This document shows, piece after piece, positions 29,819 to 38,603 of a stretch of DNA of 64,000 nt (positions are counted from its first letter, which is position 1; the number at the start of each line of letters is the position of its first letter). Position numbers and translations under genes: made by a program. The notes beneath the pieces were generated by a model that saw only the letters and a program-made list of their open reading frames with translations, made no database searches and had not been told where the DNA came from. The DNA lies in the NCBI GenBank assembly GCA_013287275.1, contig JABDED010000001.1:62001-126000 (forward strand), given 5' to 3'. The DNA comes from Betaproteobacteria bacterium. Its GTDB lineage: Bacteria; Pseudomonadota; Gammaproteobacteria; Burkholderiales; Burkholderiaceae_D.

Positions 29819-31171
29819 TCAGCTGCCGGCTACAGTCATGTTTTCTATCAGGATGGAACCGGTTTCCTTGGTGCCGCGGATCAAGGTATCCGCACCGATT
29901 GCTGCGATCTGCTGGAACATTTCCTTCATGTTGCCGGCGATCGTGATCTCTTCTACCGGGTATTGAATTTCGCCCTTCTCCACCCAGAAACCGGATGCGC
30001 CGCGCGAGTAATCGCCGGTCACATAATTCACGCCCTGTCCCATCAATTCCGTCACCAGCAAGCCGGTGTCGAGTTTTTTCAGCATTGCCTTGAAATTGTC
30101 GGTGCGCTTGGTCAATGAAGAGATCATCTTCAGGTTATGCGAGCCGCCGGCATTGCCCGTGGTTTGCATGCCCAGCTTGCGCGCCGAATAGCAGGACAGG
30201 AAATAGCCTTGCAATACGCCATTGGCAACGACGTCACGTTTGTGGGTCTTGACTCCCTCGTCATCGAAAGGCGATGAGCCGACCGCACCGACCACGTGCG
30301 GGTCCTCAAGGACCTGTATATGCGACGGGAAAATCTGGCTGCCAAGCGAATCAAGTAGAAAGGTCGACTTGCGGTATAGCGCGCCGCCGGATACCGCCTG
30401 CACCAAGGCGCCGAGCAGTCCTGCCGCCAAAGGCGCCTCAAACAGCACCGGACATTTGCGGGTATCCAGCTTGCGCGCATTCAGCCTGGCCAGCGCGCGC
30501 TGTGCGGCATAAATGCCGATTTCTTCCGGTTTCGCCAGGTTTTTTGCATTGCGCACCGACGAATACCAGTCGTCGCGTTGCATGCGCGAGCCCTTGCCGG
30601 CGATAGGTGCGACCGAAACGGTGTGGCGGGAAAACGGATAGCCGCCGATAAAGCCGCGCGAATTGGCCGATACAAAATGCGATTGCTGCACGTGGACGCC
30701 GGCGCCTTCGCTGTTTGTTATGCGTTTGTCTACAGAAAATGCCGCGGCTTCGGTACGGGTGGCGATTTGTATCGCCTCTTCCGCCGAAATCAGCCACGGA
30801 TAGCATAATTTCAGGTCCCGGGGATGCATTTCAAGCAACTCTGCCTCCGGCAAGCCGGCGCAATCGTCTTCTGCGGTAAAGCGGGCAATGTTGTAAGCGG
30901 CTTCCACCGAGGCTTGCAGCGATGCCTGCGAAAAGTCGGAGGTGCTGGCATTGCCGCGTTTCTGGCCGATATACACGGTCACGCCTATGCCCTTGTCCTT
31001 GTTTTGTTCTATCGTTTCGACCTTACCCTTGCGCACGCTGACCGACAGGCCGCCGCCTTCGCTGATTTCCACGGCGGCGTCGGAGGCTCCTTTTTCACGC
31101 GCAAACCGCAATACATCCTGTGCAATTTGCTTCAATTGATCCTGGGTATGGGTAAAAACTGGTTGGCTCAT
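29819..31171 (-). CDS. pmbA: Metalloprotease regulator PmbA (TldE)
   Basis: PmbA/TldE partners TldD in a heteromeric protease that trims unfolded peptides such as microcin B17 and degrades CcdA antitoxin. The 450-residue length and segments SDAAVEISEGGGLSVSVRKG, DKGIGVTVYIGQKRG, DYSRGASGFWVEKGE and PVEEITIAGNM match the family. PmbA lacks the HExxxH zinc motif carried by TldD, as expected; tldD is not in the window. Its leader has been split by the group II intron ending 20 bases upstream, so correct expression may depend on splicing or on a promoter inside the intron. Confidence 0.95.
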   Translation of the reverse strand: MSQPVFTHTQDQLKQIAQDVLRFAREKGASDAAVEISEGGGLSVSVRKGKVETIEQNKDKGIGVTVYIGQKRGNASTSDFSQASLQASVEAAYNIARFTAEDDCAGLPEAELLEMHPRDLKLCYPWLISAEEAIQIATRTEAAAFSVDKRITNSEGAGVHVQQSHFVSANSRGFIGGYPFSRHTVSVAPIAGKGSRMQRDDWYSSVRNAKNLAKPEEIGIYAAQRALARLNARKLDTRKCPVLFEAPLAAGLLGALVQAVSGGALYRKSTFLLDSLGSQIFPSHIQVLEDPHVVGAVGSSPFDDEGVKTHKRDVVANGVLQGYFLSCYSARKLGMQTTGNAGGSHNLKMISSLTKRTDNFKAMLKKLDTGLLVTELMGQGVNYVTGDYSRGASGFWVEKGEIQYPVEEITIAGNMKEMFQQIAAIGADTLIRGTKETGSILIENMTVAGS

Positions 31172-31239
31172 AGGCTGTGTAATTTGGGGTGTACGGAGGA
31201 GGGTAGGAAAGATCCGTTACCGAAATCTCTCCCCCCTAA

Positions 31240-31273
31240 GAACCGTGCTTGCGACTTTCACCGCACACGGCTC
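31240..31273 (-). ncRNA. Group II intron domain V (catalytic RNA core)
   Basis: The minus strand reads GAGCCGTGTGCGGTGAAAGT followed by CGCAAGCACGGTTC. This is a 34-base hairpin with the conserved AGC-type base, GAAA tetraloop region and bulge of bacterial domain V. Domain VI (GGAGAGAT paired with ATCTTTCC, bulged A in CCTACCC) follows immediately. Confidence 0.95.
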
Positions 31274-31290
31274 AAGCTTAACAAAAGCTC

Positions 31291-32994
31291 CTATACAGGA
31301 GCCGGCTTAACAACTTTTAATGCAAGGCCGTGAATCTGCGTATGACAGTTCGGGTGCAATAACACTCGATTTCCAAGAGCATCGGAACCTCCCGCCACAC
31401 GATACTCAATGTGATGATCATGCCAGCCCGTCTCAATGTCCATCTCGTACCCGCACAACGCACACAGGCCTCTTTGTTCGACATATAGTTTAACCCATCC
31501 CTTCCTGTAGCGCATGGTATTCACCATGCGTTCCTGGCGGAGGGTCTCACCATATCTCTCCATTTCTGGGTCATAAGGATTGTAAGTCCCCACGATTTTC
31601 CTGTGACGTTCAATGGGCATGCTGGGAAGAGAGTACAGTTCCAACACACCCGCTTCGCCATTTGTCTTGGTGAATGCAGTTGAAAACACCCAATTTCGAT
31701 TGTCGACTGATCGCCAATATTTCCGACTAATCCAGTCTGCGCCCTTCATTGGGTGACGACGCTTGGCCCACCTCATTAGTCGCCAAAACAACAGCGACTC
31801 CATACGTGAGTATGCTTCCTTGGCAACGACGGGGCTGTGATACTGGGCCCAACCCCGTAACATGGGGTTTAGCAGTCTGATTAAATCTTCCTGCTTCGCA
31901 GCCAGATTGTCGTTGATGACTTTCCTAAGCTTGTCATAGAACGTTTGCACGTTTTTCTTACTCGGCTTTATAAGCAGCTTTCCGGAATACTTGCGGAAAT
32001 TCCACCCTAAAAAGTCGAAGCCTTCATCAATATGTACGATCTTGGTTTTGGCCGCAGACAAACGCAGTCCTCTTGTTGCAAGGAATGTGTCAATCCACGG
32101 TCTTACTTCAGTTTCCAGTACCTCTTTCGAAGTCCCGGTTACAACGAAGTCATCCGCGTATCGGACTAAATTGATTTTCAGCTTCTTGGCCTTAGTCACT
32201 CCCCATTTGGCCTCCAAGTGCGCCGCAAGTTCTGTTTCCAAGCCATTTAACGTCCAATTTGCCAAGGCGGGCGAAATGATACCGCCCTGCGGCGATCCAC
32301 TTGTCGTCTCCAGCAGTTGCTGCCGATCGACCACCCCGGATTTCAACCACTTTCGAAGGATCGATTTATCCATGCATACATGATCGACCATCCAATCGTG
32401 TGAAATATGATCGAAGAAGCCTTCGACATCCGCATCCAGCACCCATTGAGCCGAAACTTTTTGGGATGCGGTAATGAATATCTGGGCCATAGCATCAGCC
32501 GTTGAACGATTTTTCCGAAAACCATAGGAATTCGGATCGCTCACCGTTTCCAGAACCGGGTCGAGGGCCAATAGGTGCAGCGCTTGCATCGCCCTGTCAC
32601 GCATAGTGGGTATCCCCAATGGACGTAACTTTCCATCCGCTTTTGGAATATAGACCCGCCGTAATGGCAGGGGTCGATACTTTTGCTTCTTCAATCCAGC
32701 AATTGCTGCGAATTTCTGTATAGGCGTAGCCCACAATTCGCGGTCCACACCAGCAGTACGTTTGCCTTGATTTTCTGTTACTCGTTTCACTGCTAATGCT
32801 TTACCAGAAAACGAGCGGGTTAACCATCGTTGCAAAGATTTTACTTTACGCCAATCGCCAACCTGCGTTGCCTTCGCTAGACGAATCTGCGCGACTCTCA
32901 CATTCTTCTGAATAATTCGCCAGTTAATGGCAGACCATTCGGTTGGAACATGCGAGGACGCAGAACCGATCTGATTCAAATCAGTTACTCTCAT
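31291..32994 (-). CDS. ltrA: Group II intron reverse transcriptase/maturase with HNH endonuclease
   Basis: The 567-residue multifunctional protein has, in order: an N-terminal RT-0 region (WSAINWRIIQKNVRVAQIRL), an RT domain with IPKADGKLRPLGIPT and the catalytic YADD, a maturase (GIIM) domain around LLNPMLRGWAQYHSPV, and a C-terminal HNH nuclease with CALC, WHDHHIEYR and NRVLLHPNCH. It promotes splicing of its own intron and, with the intron RNA, retrohoming into DNA. The N-terminus resembles the chloroplast-like (CL) class. The reading frame and catalytic residues are intact, so the element may be active. Confidence 0.95.
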   Translation of the reverse strand: MRVTDLNQIGSASSHVPTEWSAINWRIIQKNVRVAQIRLAKATQVGDWRKVKSLQRWLTRSFSGKALAVKRVTENQGKRTAGVDRELWATPIQKFAAIAGLKKQKYRPLPLRRVYIPKADGKLRPLGIPTMRDRAMQALHLLALDPVLETVSDPNSYGFRKNRSTADAMAQIFITASQKVSAQWVLDADVEGFFDHISHDWMVDHVCMDKSILRKWLKSGVVDRQQLLETTSGSPQGGIISPALANWTLNGLETELAAHLEAKWGVTKAKKLKINLVRYADDFVVTGTSKEVLETEVRPWIDTFLATRGLRLSAAKTKIVHIDEGFDFLGWNFRKYSGKLLIKPSKKNVQTFYDKLRKVINDNLAAKQEDLIRLLNPMLRGWAQYHSPVVAKEAYSRMESLLFWRLMRWAKRRHPMKGADWISRKYWRSVDNRNWVFSTAFTKTNGEAGVLELYSLPSMPIERHRKIVGTYNPYDPEMERYGETLRQERMVNTMRYRKGWVKLYVEQRGLCALCGYEMDIETGWHDHHIEYRVAGGSDALGNRVLLHPNCHTQIHGLALKVVKPAPV

Positions 32995-34168
32995 GCTGAG
33001 CCTCGGATAGTAGTGCCCGCCGAGGACGCAACTCCCCCGAAGGGGGAAGCTGTTCCCTTCGGGGCGATTTAAAAAAAATAACTATGTAAGTCGATTCAGT
33101 CGTTTTACGACTGTTGCACCAGATGGAAGTCTGCGCCCTTTCAAGCTGAGACAAATTTTGAATCTCTATCCGGACAATTACCGCCCGGCGTTCGCTTTTT
33201 CCATCCTCCCATGCCCGCTCCTCCAATAGCTTTCCTTACGGATTGCCTGCCGTCATTTCGATGATTTGAGAAGTTGGCGGAGAATCGGGTTTTCCACGTT
33301 CCCTGAGATACCGAACACGATTGATTACTTCGTGAACTGGCTGTTTAGAGTCTTCCTTTCCCCCAGTGGTTGTTAATGACGACGTATTCCCATCTTTAAC
33401 GAGAATAGCCAACCACGTACCATTTTGGTTTAGGCCAACAGCAGCTTGGGCCTATCGATAATTACGAGGGTTCAAACGGAAATTCACTTTACGTTACTCA
33501 TGCAGCACTAACCTAGCCCCTCAACCGCCTCACTGCTAGCAGTCTCCATCTAGTCACTCGCGTGAGTTCGATGCCGAATAAAGCTTGGGGGTACATTGTC
33601 TTCAAGGCTTCACACCCCATCGTTACCGATGACGCATGCTCGAATAGGTTGCAGATGGTCGTACATCCGGTCATAGCACCTGATATTCCGGGTATGACAA
33701 GATATCTCAGAGCTTTGCGCTCAAGATGCAGCAGCATTACTGCGCAAGTTTACTATCAGATCCATTGCTGGTTCGCTGTCAATGTCTCCTGGTAAGGGAA
33801 CATTTTACAAAACAAAATATATTTTCGCTTTGTCGTGTTTCAGCAACACCGACCGGCTTTTTGAGCATAAATTCAGCGAGTTAACGTCCAATATTCAGGC
33901 AAAACCTGCCTATAGGCGTCACAAGTCGAATGTAATTTGGTGGGAGCATCTGACGTATAACTACACGTTCTCGATAGGCGTAGTTCCACAGCCCACGCTA
34001 ACATCCATTGGAATCAACTTCAGATTCAAGGACTTAGCGAATGTTTTGAGGTTTGTAATGCTTCTAATGATTGCCGCAAGAGCGGCGTTTGAGCGACGCA
34101 CGTGTCGCACTAAAGAGGGTATCATAGCAGTCGTTTCAATAAGTTTATAGAATAAAGGCGCCAGAAAT

Positions 34169-34768
34169 ATGCCAAATCCAAATCGGGGCTCAGTGGGCTT
34201 CCAATCCAATGAGTTCGAACAAGAATATGATCGTCCTTCCAAATCGCAATTAAAACGCGAAATGACCGCGCTGCAAAAGCTGGGCCAGGAACTGGTCGAG
34301 CAGCCACGCGACCGTGTCAAGCGGGTGCCCATGCCGGAAGATGTACGGGACGCCATCCTGGAGTGCCAGCAGATCAAGGATCATGAGGGCCGTCGCCGCC
34401 AGATGCAATATGTCGGCAAGAAAATGCGCACGCTGGATGAAATCGAGATCGCCGCGATCCAGAAAACCCTGGATAGCTGGAAAGGCTTGTCCAAGGCCGA
34501 TACTGCCGCCATGCATGCGCTGGAGCGACGCCGTGAAAAGCTGTTGACCGATGGCAATGCCCTGACCGAGCTGCTGGCAGAAAATCCGGAACTGGACGTG
34601 CAGCATCTGCGTACGCTGATCCGCAATGCGCGCAAGGAACAGGCAGAAAACAAGCCACCGAAAGCCTACCGCGAAATTTTCCAGATACTGAAGCAGATTG
34701 CGGCCGCTAAAAACGGCGGCAGTGCCGAAGAAGATGAAGACGAGGATGCGGAGCACGATGACGAGTGA
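34169..34768 (+). CDS. darP: Dual-action ribosomal maturation protein DarP (YjgA)
   Basis: The 199-residue protein belongs to the DUF615/YjgA family, which binds late 50S precursors and promotes maturation of the peptidyl-transferase region. Segments SKSQLKREMTALQKLGQELVE, MPEDVRDAILECQQI and RRRQMQYVGKKMR are family signatures; the C-terminus ends in an acidic tail (EEDEDEDAEHDDE). It is divergent from pmbA, the usual betaproteobacterial order, and overlaps mog by 11 bases. Its promoter region borders the 5-prime end of the group II intron. Confidence 0.95.
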   Translation: MPNPNRGSVGFQSNEFEQEYDRPSKSQLKREMTALQKLGQELVEQPRDRVKRVPMPEDVRDAILECQQIKDHEGRRRQMQYVGKKMRTLDEIEIAAIQKTLDSWKGLSKADTAAMHALERRREKLLTDGNALTELLAENPELDVQHLRTLIRNARKEQAENKPPKAYREIFQILKQIAAAKNGGSAEEDEDEDAEHDDE

Positions 34769-35378
34769 CGTACCAGCCGAAACCTTGAAAATCGGCCTGG
34801 TGTCGATTTCCGATCGCGCCTCCAGCGGTGTTTACCAGGACCAGGGCTTGCCCGCCTTGCAGGAATGGTTCGGCAAGGCGCTCAGCACGCCGTGGACTAT
34901 GGAAACACGGCTGATTCCCGATGAGCGTTCTGCCATAGAGCAAGCCTTGAAAGAACTGGTCGATACCTGCCTGTGTGACTTGGTGATCACCACGGGCGGC
35001 ACCGGTCCGTCCCGGCGAGACGTGACGCCGGAGGCGACTTTGGCCGTCGCCACCAAGGAAATGCCGGGCTTCGGCGAGCAAATGCGCCAGATCAGCCTGC
35101 AGTTCGTGCCTACCGCCATCCTGTCCAGGCAGGTTGCGGTGATCCGTGAAACGCCGAGACACGCTGCATTGATCCTGAACCTGCCCGGCCAGCCGAAATC
35201 CATCAAGGAAACCCTGGAAGGTCTGAAAGACGCCGACGGCAAGCAAATGGTCTCCGGCATTTTTGCCGCAGTGCCCTATTGCATAGACCTGATAGGCGGG
35301 CCTTACATAGAAACCAATGAAGCTGTTTGCAAGGTGTTCCGGCCCAAGTCGGCAATCCGTGGCGCAGCTGCAAAATAA
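34758..35378 (+). CDS. mog: Molybdopterin adenylyltransferase
   Basis: MogA adenylylates molybdopterin before molybdate insertion. ATG 34758 (MTSDVPAETLKIGLVSISDR) preceded by GGAG gives 206 residues; the track start at 34698 is inside darP. The MPT-binding motif TTGGTGPSRRDVTPEA is intact, and GLVSISDRASSGVYQDQG is typical of MogA. It overlaps the acidic 3-prime end of darP, implying coupling, and precedes the carboxylesterase by about 110 bases. Confidence 0.94.
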   Translation: MTSDVPAETLKIGLVSISDRASSGVYQDQGLPALQEWFGKALSTPWTMETRLIPDERSAIEQALKELVDTCLCDLVITTGGTGPSRRDVTPEATLAVATKEMPGFGEQMRQISLQFVPTAILSRQVAVIRETPRHAALILNLPGQPKSIKETLEGLKDADGKQMVSGIFAAVPYCIDLIGGPYIETNEAVCKVFRPKSAIRGAAAK

Positions 35379-35487
35379 CAGGCGCCGTTTGTGGATGGCC
35401 TTATTCGCCGCCGGCGTCCTTCGGAGTGCTGCAGCCCAAGCGCAAACCAAGGCATCATCGGCCCTAGCTAAACGTAACACGCGAACC

Positions 35488-36159
35488 ATGAATAAACTAC
35501 TCGACACCATAGAACTGGAAAGCAAGCCGAATCCTTCCGTATCCATTATCTGGATGCACGGCCTCGGTGCAGATGGCAATGACTTCGTACCCATCGTCAA
35601 TGAACTGGACTTGAGCGGCTGTCCCGGCATACGCTTCGTCTTCCCGAACGCTCCCACCATGCCGGTCACCATCAATGGCGGCTATGTGATGCGCGCCTGG
35701 TATGACATCCTGGGGACCGATATTGCGCGGCGTGAAGATGAAAGCGGCCTGCGTGCTTCGCAAAAATCAATAGAACAATTGATAGAGCGCGAGAAATCTC
35801 GCGGCATCCCGGCCGAGCGCATCATCCTGGCCGGCTTTTCGCAGGGTTGCGCAATGACCCTGCAGACCGGCCTGCGTTATCCTGAGAAGCTGCTGGGCCT
35901 GTTATGCCTGTCCGGCTATGTGCCTTTGCGCGATGTTGTCGCGGCAGAACGCAATGCCGCCAACCAGGATACGCCTGTCTTCCTGGCGCACGGCCGCGGC
36001 GACCCGGTGATCCAGATCCAGCGTGCAGAGCAATCGCGCGACCTGCTGGTATCCATGGGATACAAAGTGGAGTGGCATGAATACATGATGCAGCACTCGG
36101 TCTGCCAGGAAGAGATAGACGATATAGGCGCATGGCTGCGCCGGGTACTGGCTGCCTGA
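35488..36159 (+). CDS. Carboxylesterase / phospholipase (alpha/beta hydrolase)
   Basis: ATG 35488 (MNKLLDTIELES) gives 223 residues. The catalytic triad is visible: Ser118 in GFSQG, Asp in HGRGDPVI and His in MQHSVCQEE. The oxyanion segment is WMHGLGADGNDF. These match the bacterial carboxylesterase/lysophospholipase-like (Abhydrolase_2) family, which cleaves short acyl esters. The track frame 35317-36159 would add a tail overlapping mog; GCGAACC before the ATG gives only a weak ribosome site, so the start is moderately certain. Confidence 0.88.
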   Translation: MNKLLDTIELESKPNPSVSIIWMHGLGADGNDFVPIVNELDLSGCPGIRFVFPNAPTMPVTINGGYVMRAWYDILGTDIARREDESGLRASQKSIEQLIEREKSRGIPAERIILAGFSQGCAMTLQTGLRYPEKLLGLLCLSGYVPLRDVVAAERNAANQDTPVFLAHGRGDPVIQIQRAEQSRDLLVSMGYKVEWHEYMMQHSVCQEEIDDIGAWLRRVLAA

Positions 36160-36207
36160 CGGAGTTGGCCGGTTCTAAGTATTAATTGACCAGGGGATCT
36201 GGAGAGC

Positions 36208-36870
36208 ATGCGCATCCTGTACGTACACGGCATGGGGCGTTCACCGATATCCGGGTTTCCCATCCGTATCCGGCTGCAGCAGCACGGTCACGTATTCGAC
36301 AGTTTTCATTACTCGGTGGCGCTGGAAAGCTTTGATGCGATAAGTCAGCGGCTGGGCAAGAAGCTGCAGGACATCGCGGCCGAAGGCGAATATGCGGTGC
36401 TTGGCCATTCGCTAGGCGGAGTATTGTTAAGGGCGACGCTCGCCAGCCTGCCGGAAGGCACACGCATGCCGCAACGCCTGTTCCTGCTGGGCTCGCCTAC
36501 CAGCCCTTCCCGGCTGGCCAGGAAACTGAGGAATTTCTTTATTTACCGGCTGTTCACCGGCGATTGCGGCCAGTTGCTGGCATCTGACGCGCGCATGCAG
36601 GCCGTGCCTGCGGCCTCGGTGCCGACCACGGCAATAATAGGCAATAAAGGGATCAAGGGCAGGTTCAGCCCGTTCGGCGATGAAGGCAACGATTGCATCG
36701 TCGCATTCTCCGAAGTGCAGGTGGACTGGGCCGATGAAGTGCTGCATGTGCCGGTGGTGCACGCGTGGCAGCCATCCAGCTGGCAGGTCGCGGACCTGCT
36801 GCTGGAACGTATCCGGCTAATGGAGTTGCATCCGGCCGGTCCGGACGCGCAACTGCCGGCTAAGCCCTAG
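36208..36870 (+). CDS. Alpha/beta-fold hydrolase (lipase-like)
   Basis: The 220-residue protein begins with the oxyanion-hole strand ILYVHGMGRSP and has the nucleophile elbow GHSLGG with Ser68. A His near HVPVVHAWQPS can complete the triad. The family resembles small PGAP1/lipase-like hydrolases; the substrate is unknown. AGGGGATCTGGAG precedes the ATG. Its last 4 bases overlap the end of convergent yaeQ. Confidence 0.8.
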   Translation: MRILYVHGMGRSPISGFPIRIRLQQHGHVFDSFHYSVALESFDAISQRLGKKLQDIAAEGEYAVLGHSLGGVLLRATLASLPEGTRMPQRLFLLGSPTSPSRLARKLRNFFIYRLFTGDCGQLLASDARMQAVPAASVPTTAIIGNKGIKGRFSPFGDEGNDCIVAFSEVQVDWADEVLHVPVVHAWQPSSWQVADLLLERIRLMELHPAGPDAQLPAKP

Positions 36871-37409
36871 CCTTCGGCCTTGAAGGTTTCCAGGTCCACC
36901 TGTACCGACTCTTCACCCGCAGTCAGCCAGATCTGCGCATCCTGTATCGTGCATTGCAACTGCATATTGCGTTGCGCCAGTTTCGTCAGCGCCTGGCTGG
37001 TTTCGGCCGGCACATTCATCACCCTCAGGTTTTTTGCCCGATCCAGGCGGCTGTTCATCTGTTTCCACCAGATGTCACTGGTGCTGGAATAACTATAAAC
37101 AACAACTTTCTCGGACCGGCCGCAGGCTTTCAGCAGACGTCTGTCATCCGGCTGGCCGGCCTCCACCCACAGCTGTATCGCTTCCGTGTAATCCTTTTGC
37201 CACAGGTCCGGCTCTTCCACGTCCGACAGTCCTTTAGCAAAGTTCAGGGTTTCGCTCGCGTGGATGGCGAACGCCAGCACCCTGACCATCATGCGCTCAT
37301 CGGTCTCGGACGGATGGCGGGCGATGGTCAGGCTGTGTTCTGCATAGTAGCCGCGGTCCATGTCCGAAATGCTCAGGTCGGCTTTGTAGATAATTGATTT
37401 TAATGCCAT
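36867..37409 (-). CDS. YaeQ family protein
   Basis: The 180-residue protein is a clear YaeQ homologue: MALKSIIYKADLSISDMDRGYYAEHSLTIARHPSETDERMM at the start and LWQKDYTEAIQLWVEAGQPD in the middle are conserved. The structure is PD-(D/E)XK-like, and E. coli YaeQ can suppress RfaH loss when overexpressed, but the cellular function is not established. It lies 58 bases downstream of purU on the same strand and may be cotranscribed with it. Confidence 0.93.
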   Translation of the reverse strand: MALKSIIYKADLSISDMDRGYYAEHSLTIARHPSETDERMMVRVLAFAIHASETLNFAKGLSDVEEPDLWQKDYTEAIQLWVEAGQPDDRRLLKACGRSEKVVVYSYSSTSDIWWKQMNSRLDRAKNLRVMNVPAETSQALTKLAQRNMQLQCTIQDAQIWLTAGEESVQVDLETFKAEG

Positions 37410-37467
37410 GTTCTATTTGTTCTGATCTATCTTTTTGATCTGTTCGTGCTTCTGATTACGCCGCTTC

Positions 37468-38334
37468 TTACTTGAATACCACGGTCTTGTGGCCGTTCAA
37501 CAATATCCTGTGCTCGACAAAGCATTTGACGGCGCGCGCCAATACCACGCACTCCACGTCGCGCCCTATTGCCGTCAGCGTGTCCGGTTCCATTGCATGG
37601 TCGACGCGCTCAACATCCTGCTCGATGATGGGGCCTTCGTCCAGGTCGCCGGTGACAAAATGGGCAGTGGCGCCGATCAGCTTCACGCCGCGCTCATGGG
37701 CCTGGTAGTACGGTTTCGCGCCCTTGAAGCTGGGCAGGAAGGAGTGATGGATGTTGATGGCCTTGCCGGTCAGCGCAGTGCACATTTCCGGCGACAGGAT
37801 TTGCATATAGCGCGCCAGCACCACCAGTTCGATCTCATTGTCGGCGACGATGTCCAGCACCTTCTGCTCCTGCACTCGCTTGGCTTCGGCTGATGCGCCA
37901 GCCGCCAGCGGCAAGTGGTGGAAGGGAATGTTATAGCTGGCCGCCAGCTGGTAGAAATCGGTATGGTTGGACACGATGGCCCGTATCTCTACCGGCAGCA
38001 AACCACTCTTGTAGCGGAACAGCAAATCGTTCAGGCAATGGCCTATCTTGGACACCATCAGCATCACGCGCGGCTTGTGGTGCGCATCATGCAATTGCCA
38101 CTGCATTTGCATGTCGGCGGCCAGTGCGGCAAATTCGGCGCGCAAGGCGGCATCCGCTATTTGGGCATCTTCAGCAGAAAAATGCACACGCATGAAAAAC
38201 AGTTTTGACTGCGCATCGCCGAACTGGGCGGAATCGATAATATTGCAGCCGTGCTGCGCTAAAAAACCGGAAACCTTATGGACGATGCCGCGTTGATCGG
38301 GGCAAGACAGGGTGAGTATGTATTCTGGATGCAT
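37468..38334 (-). CDS. purU: Formyltetrahydrofolate deformylase
   Basis: PurU hydrolyses 10-formyl-THF to formate and THF, balancing one-carbon pools. The 288-residue protein has an N-terminal ACT regulatory domain (YILTLSCPDQRGIVHKVSGFLAQHG) and a C-terminal formyltransferase-fold domain with ARYMQILS and NIHHSFLPSFKGAKPY, which carries the catalytic His. In E. coli glycine and methionine modulate PurU through the ACT domain. It is divergent from the reductase at 38604. Confidence 0.95.
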   Translation of the reverse strand: MHPEYILTLSCPDQRGIVHKVSGFLAQHGCNIIDSAQFGDAQSKLFFMRVHFSAEDAQIADAALRAEFAALAADMQMQWQLHDAHHKPRVMLMVSKIGHCLNDLLFRYKSGLLPVEIRAIVSNHTDFYQLAASYNIPFHHLPLAAGASAEAKRVQEQKVLDIVADNEIELVVLARYMQILSPEMCTALTGKAINIHHSFLPSFKGAKPYYQAHERGVKLIGATAHFVTGDLDEGPIIEQDVERVDHAMEPDTLTAIGRDVECVVLARAVKCFVEHRILLNGHKTVVFK

Positions 38335-38509
38335 AATGGTGTTCTTATATCAAGCCATGGCCTGATTTGATTCTAAAAGCGAATATTATTTTGCGGAATA
38401 TAAAAATACTTAACTTCCAATTGTCTCATGCCAGTGGCGCTTCTACCTAGCATGAAGTGCATTGCCTCCCTGCCAATATCAAACCTGGAAATGCATTCCT
38501 TAAAATAAA

Positions 38510-38525
38510 AAGCACGATCGTTCTT
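38510..38525. promoter_or_regulatory. Candidate TetR-type operator upstream of the CurA-like gene
   Basis: AAGCACGATCGTTCTT is a 16-bp palindrome with a single mismatched pair, centred on CGATCG. It is followed by AT-rich TAATAATG that could serve as a -10 region. It lies about 80 bases before the reductase start. TetR-family repressors often control such reductases through similar sites, but no TetR gene is in the window. Confidence 0.45.
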
Positions 38526-38603
38526 AATAATGTATAGTTGAGCACTTTATCGCCCGTCGGGCATTGAGCACAGGCAGTACCATCACAACCATCTGGAGAC
38601 ACC

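Larger units (their letters stand above)
31191..34112 (-). mobile_element. Group II intron with intact RT ORF, inserted between pmbA and darP
   Basis: On the minus strand the element carries a canonical 34-base domain V, a domain VI with a candidate branch A at 31204, and an intact RT-maturase-HNH ORF. The preferred 5-prime end is GTGCGAC at 34112. The exon bases just before it, TCTTTA (34118-34113), are perfectly complementary to TAAAGA (33398-33393), which sits in the 13-base loop of a TATTC/GAATA stem, as expected for IBS1/EBS1. The 3-prime end is 31191 (GTAC) or up to 31198. Removing 31191-34112 would leave a 75-bp pmbA/darP spacer. The 1.1 kb before the ORF is long for such introns; GTGTG at 33614 is a weaker alternative 5-prime end. 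Confidence 0.85.

Noticed and set aside
33610-33614. GTGTG on the minus strand as the 5-prime end of the group II intron
   Set aside because: Its upstream exon (GATGGG) does not pair with the EBS1 loop, and the GTGT itself can pair locally with ACCCC. 34112 fits better, although length favours 33614, so it is kept only as an alternative.
33513-34150. Short ORFs within 33513-34150 (74 and 122 residues)
   Set aside because: They lie inside the proposed intron RNA region, have no family features and no good ribosome sites.
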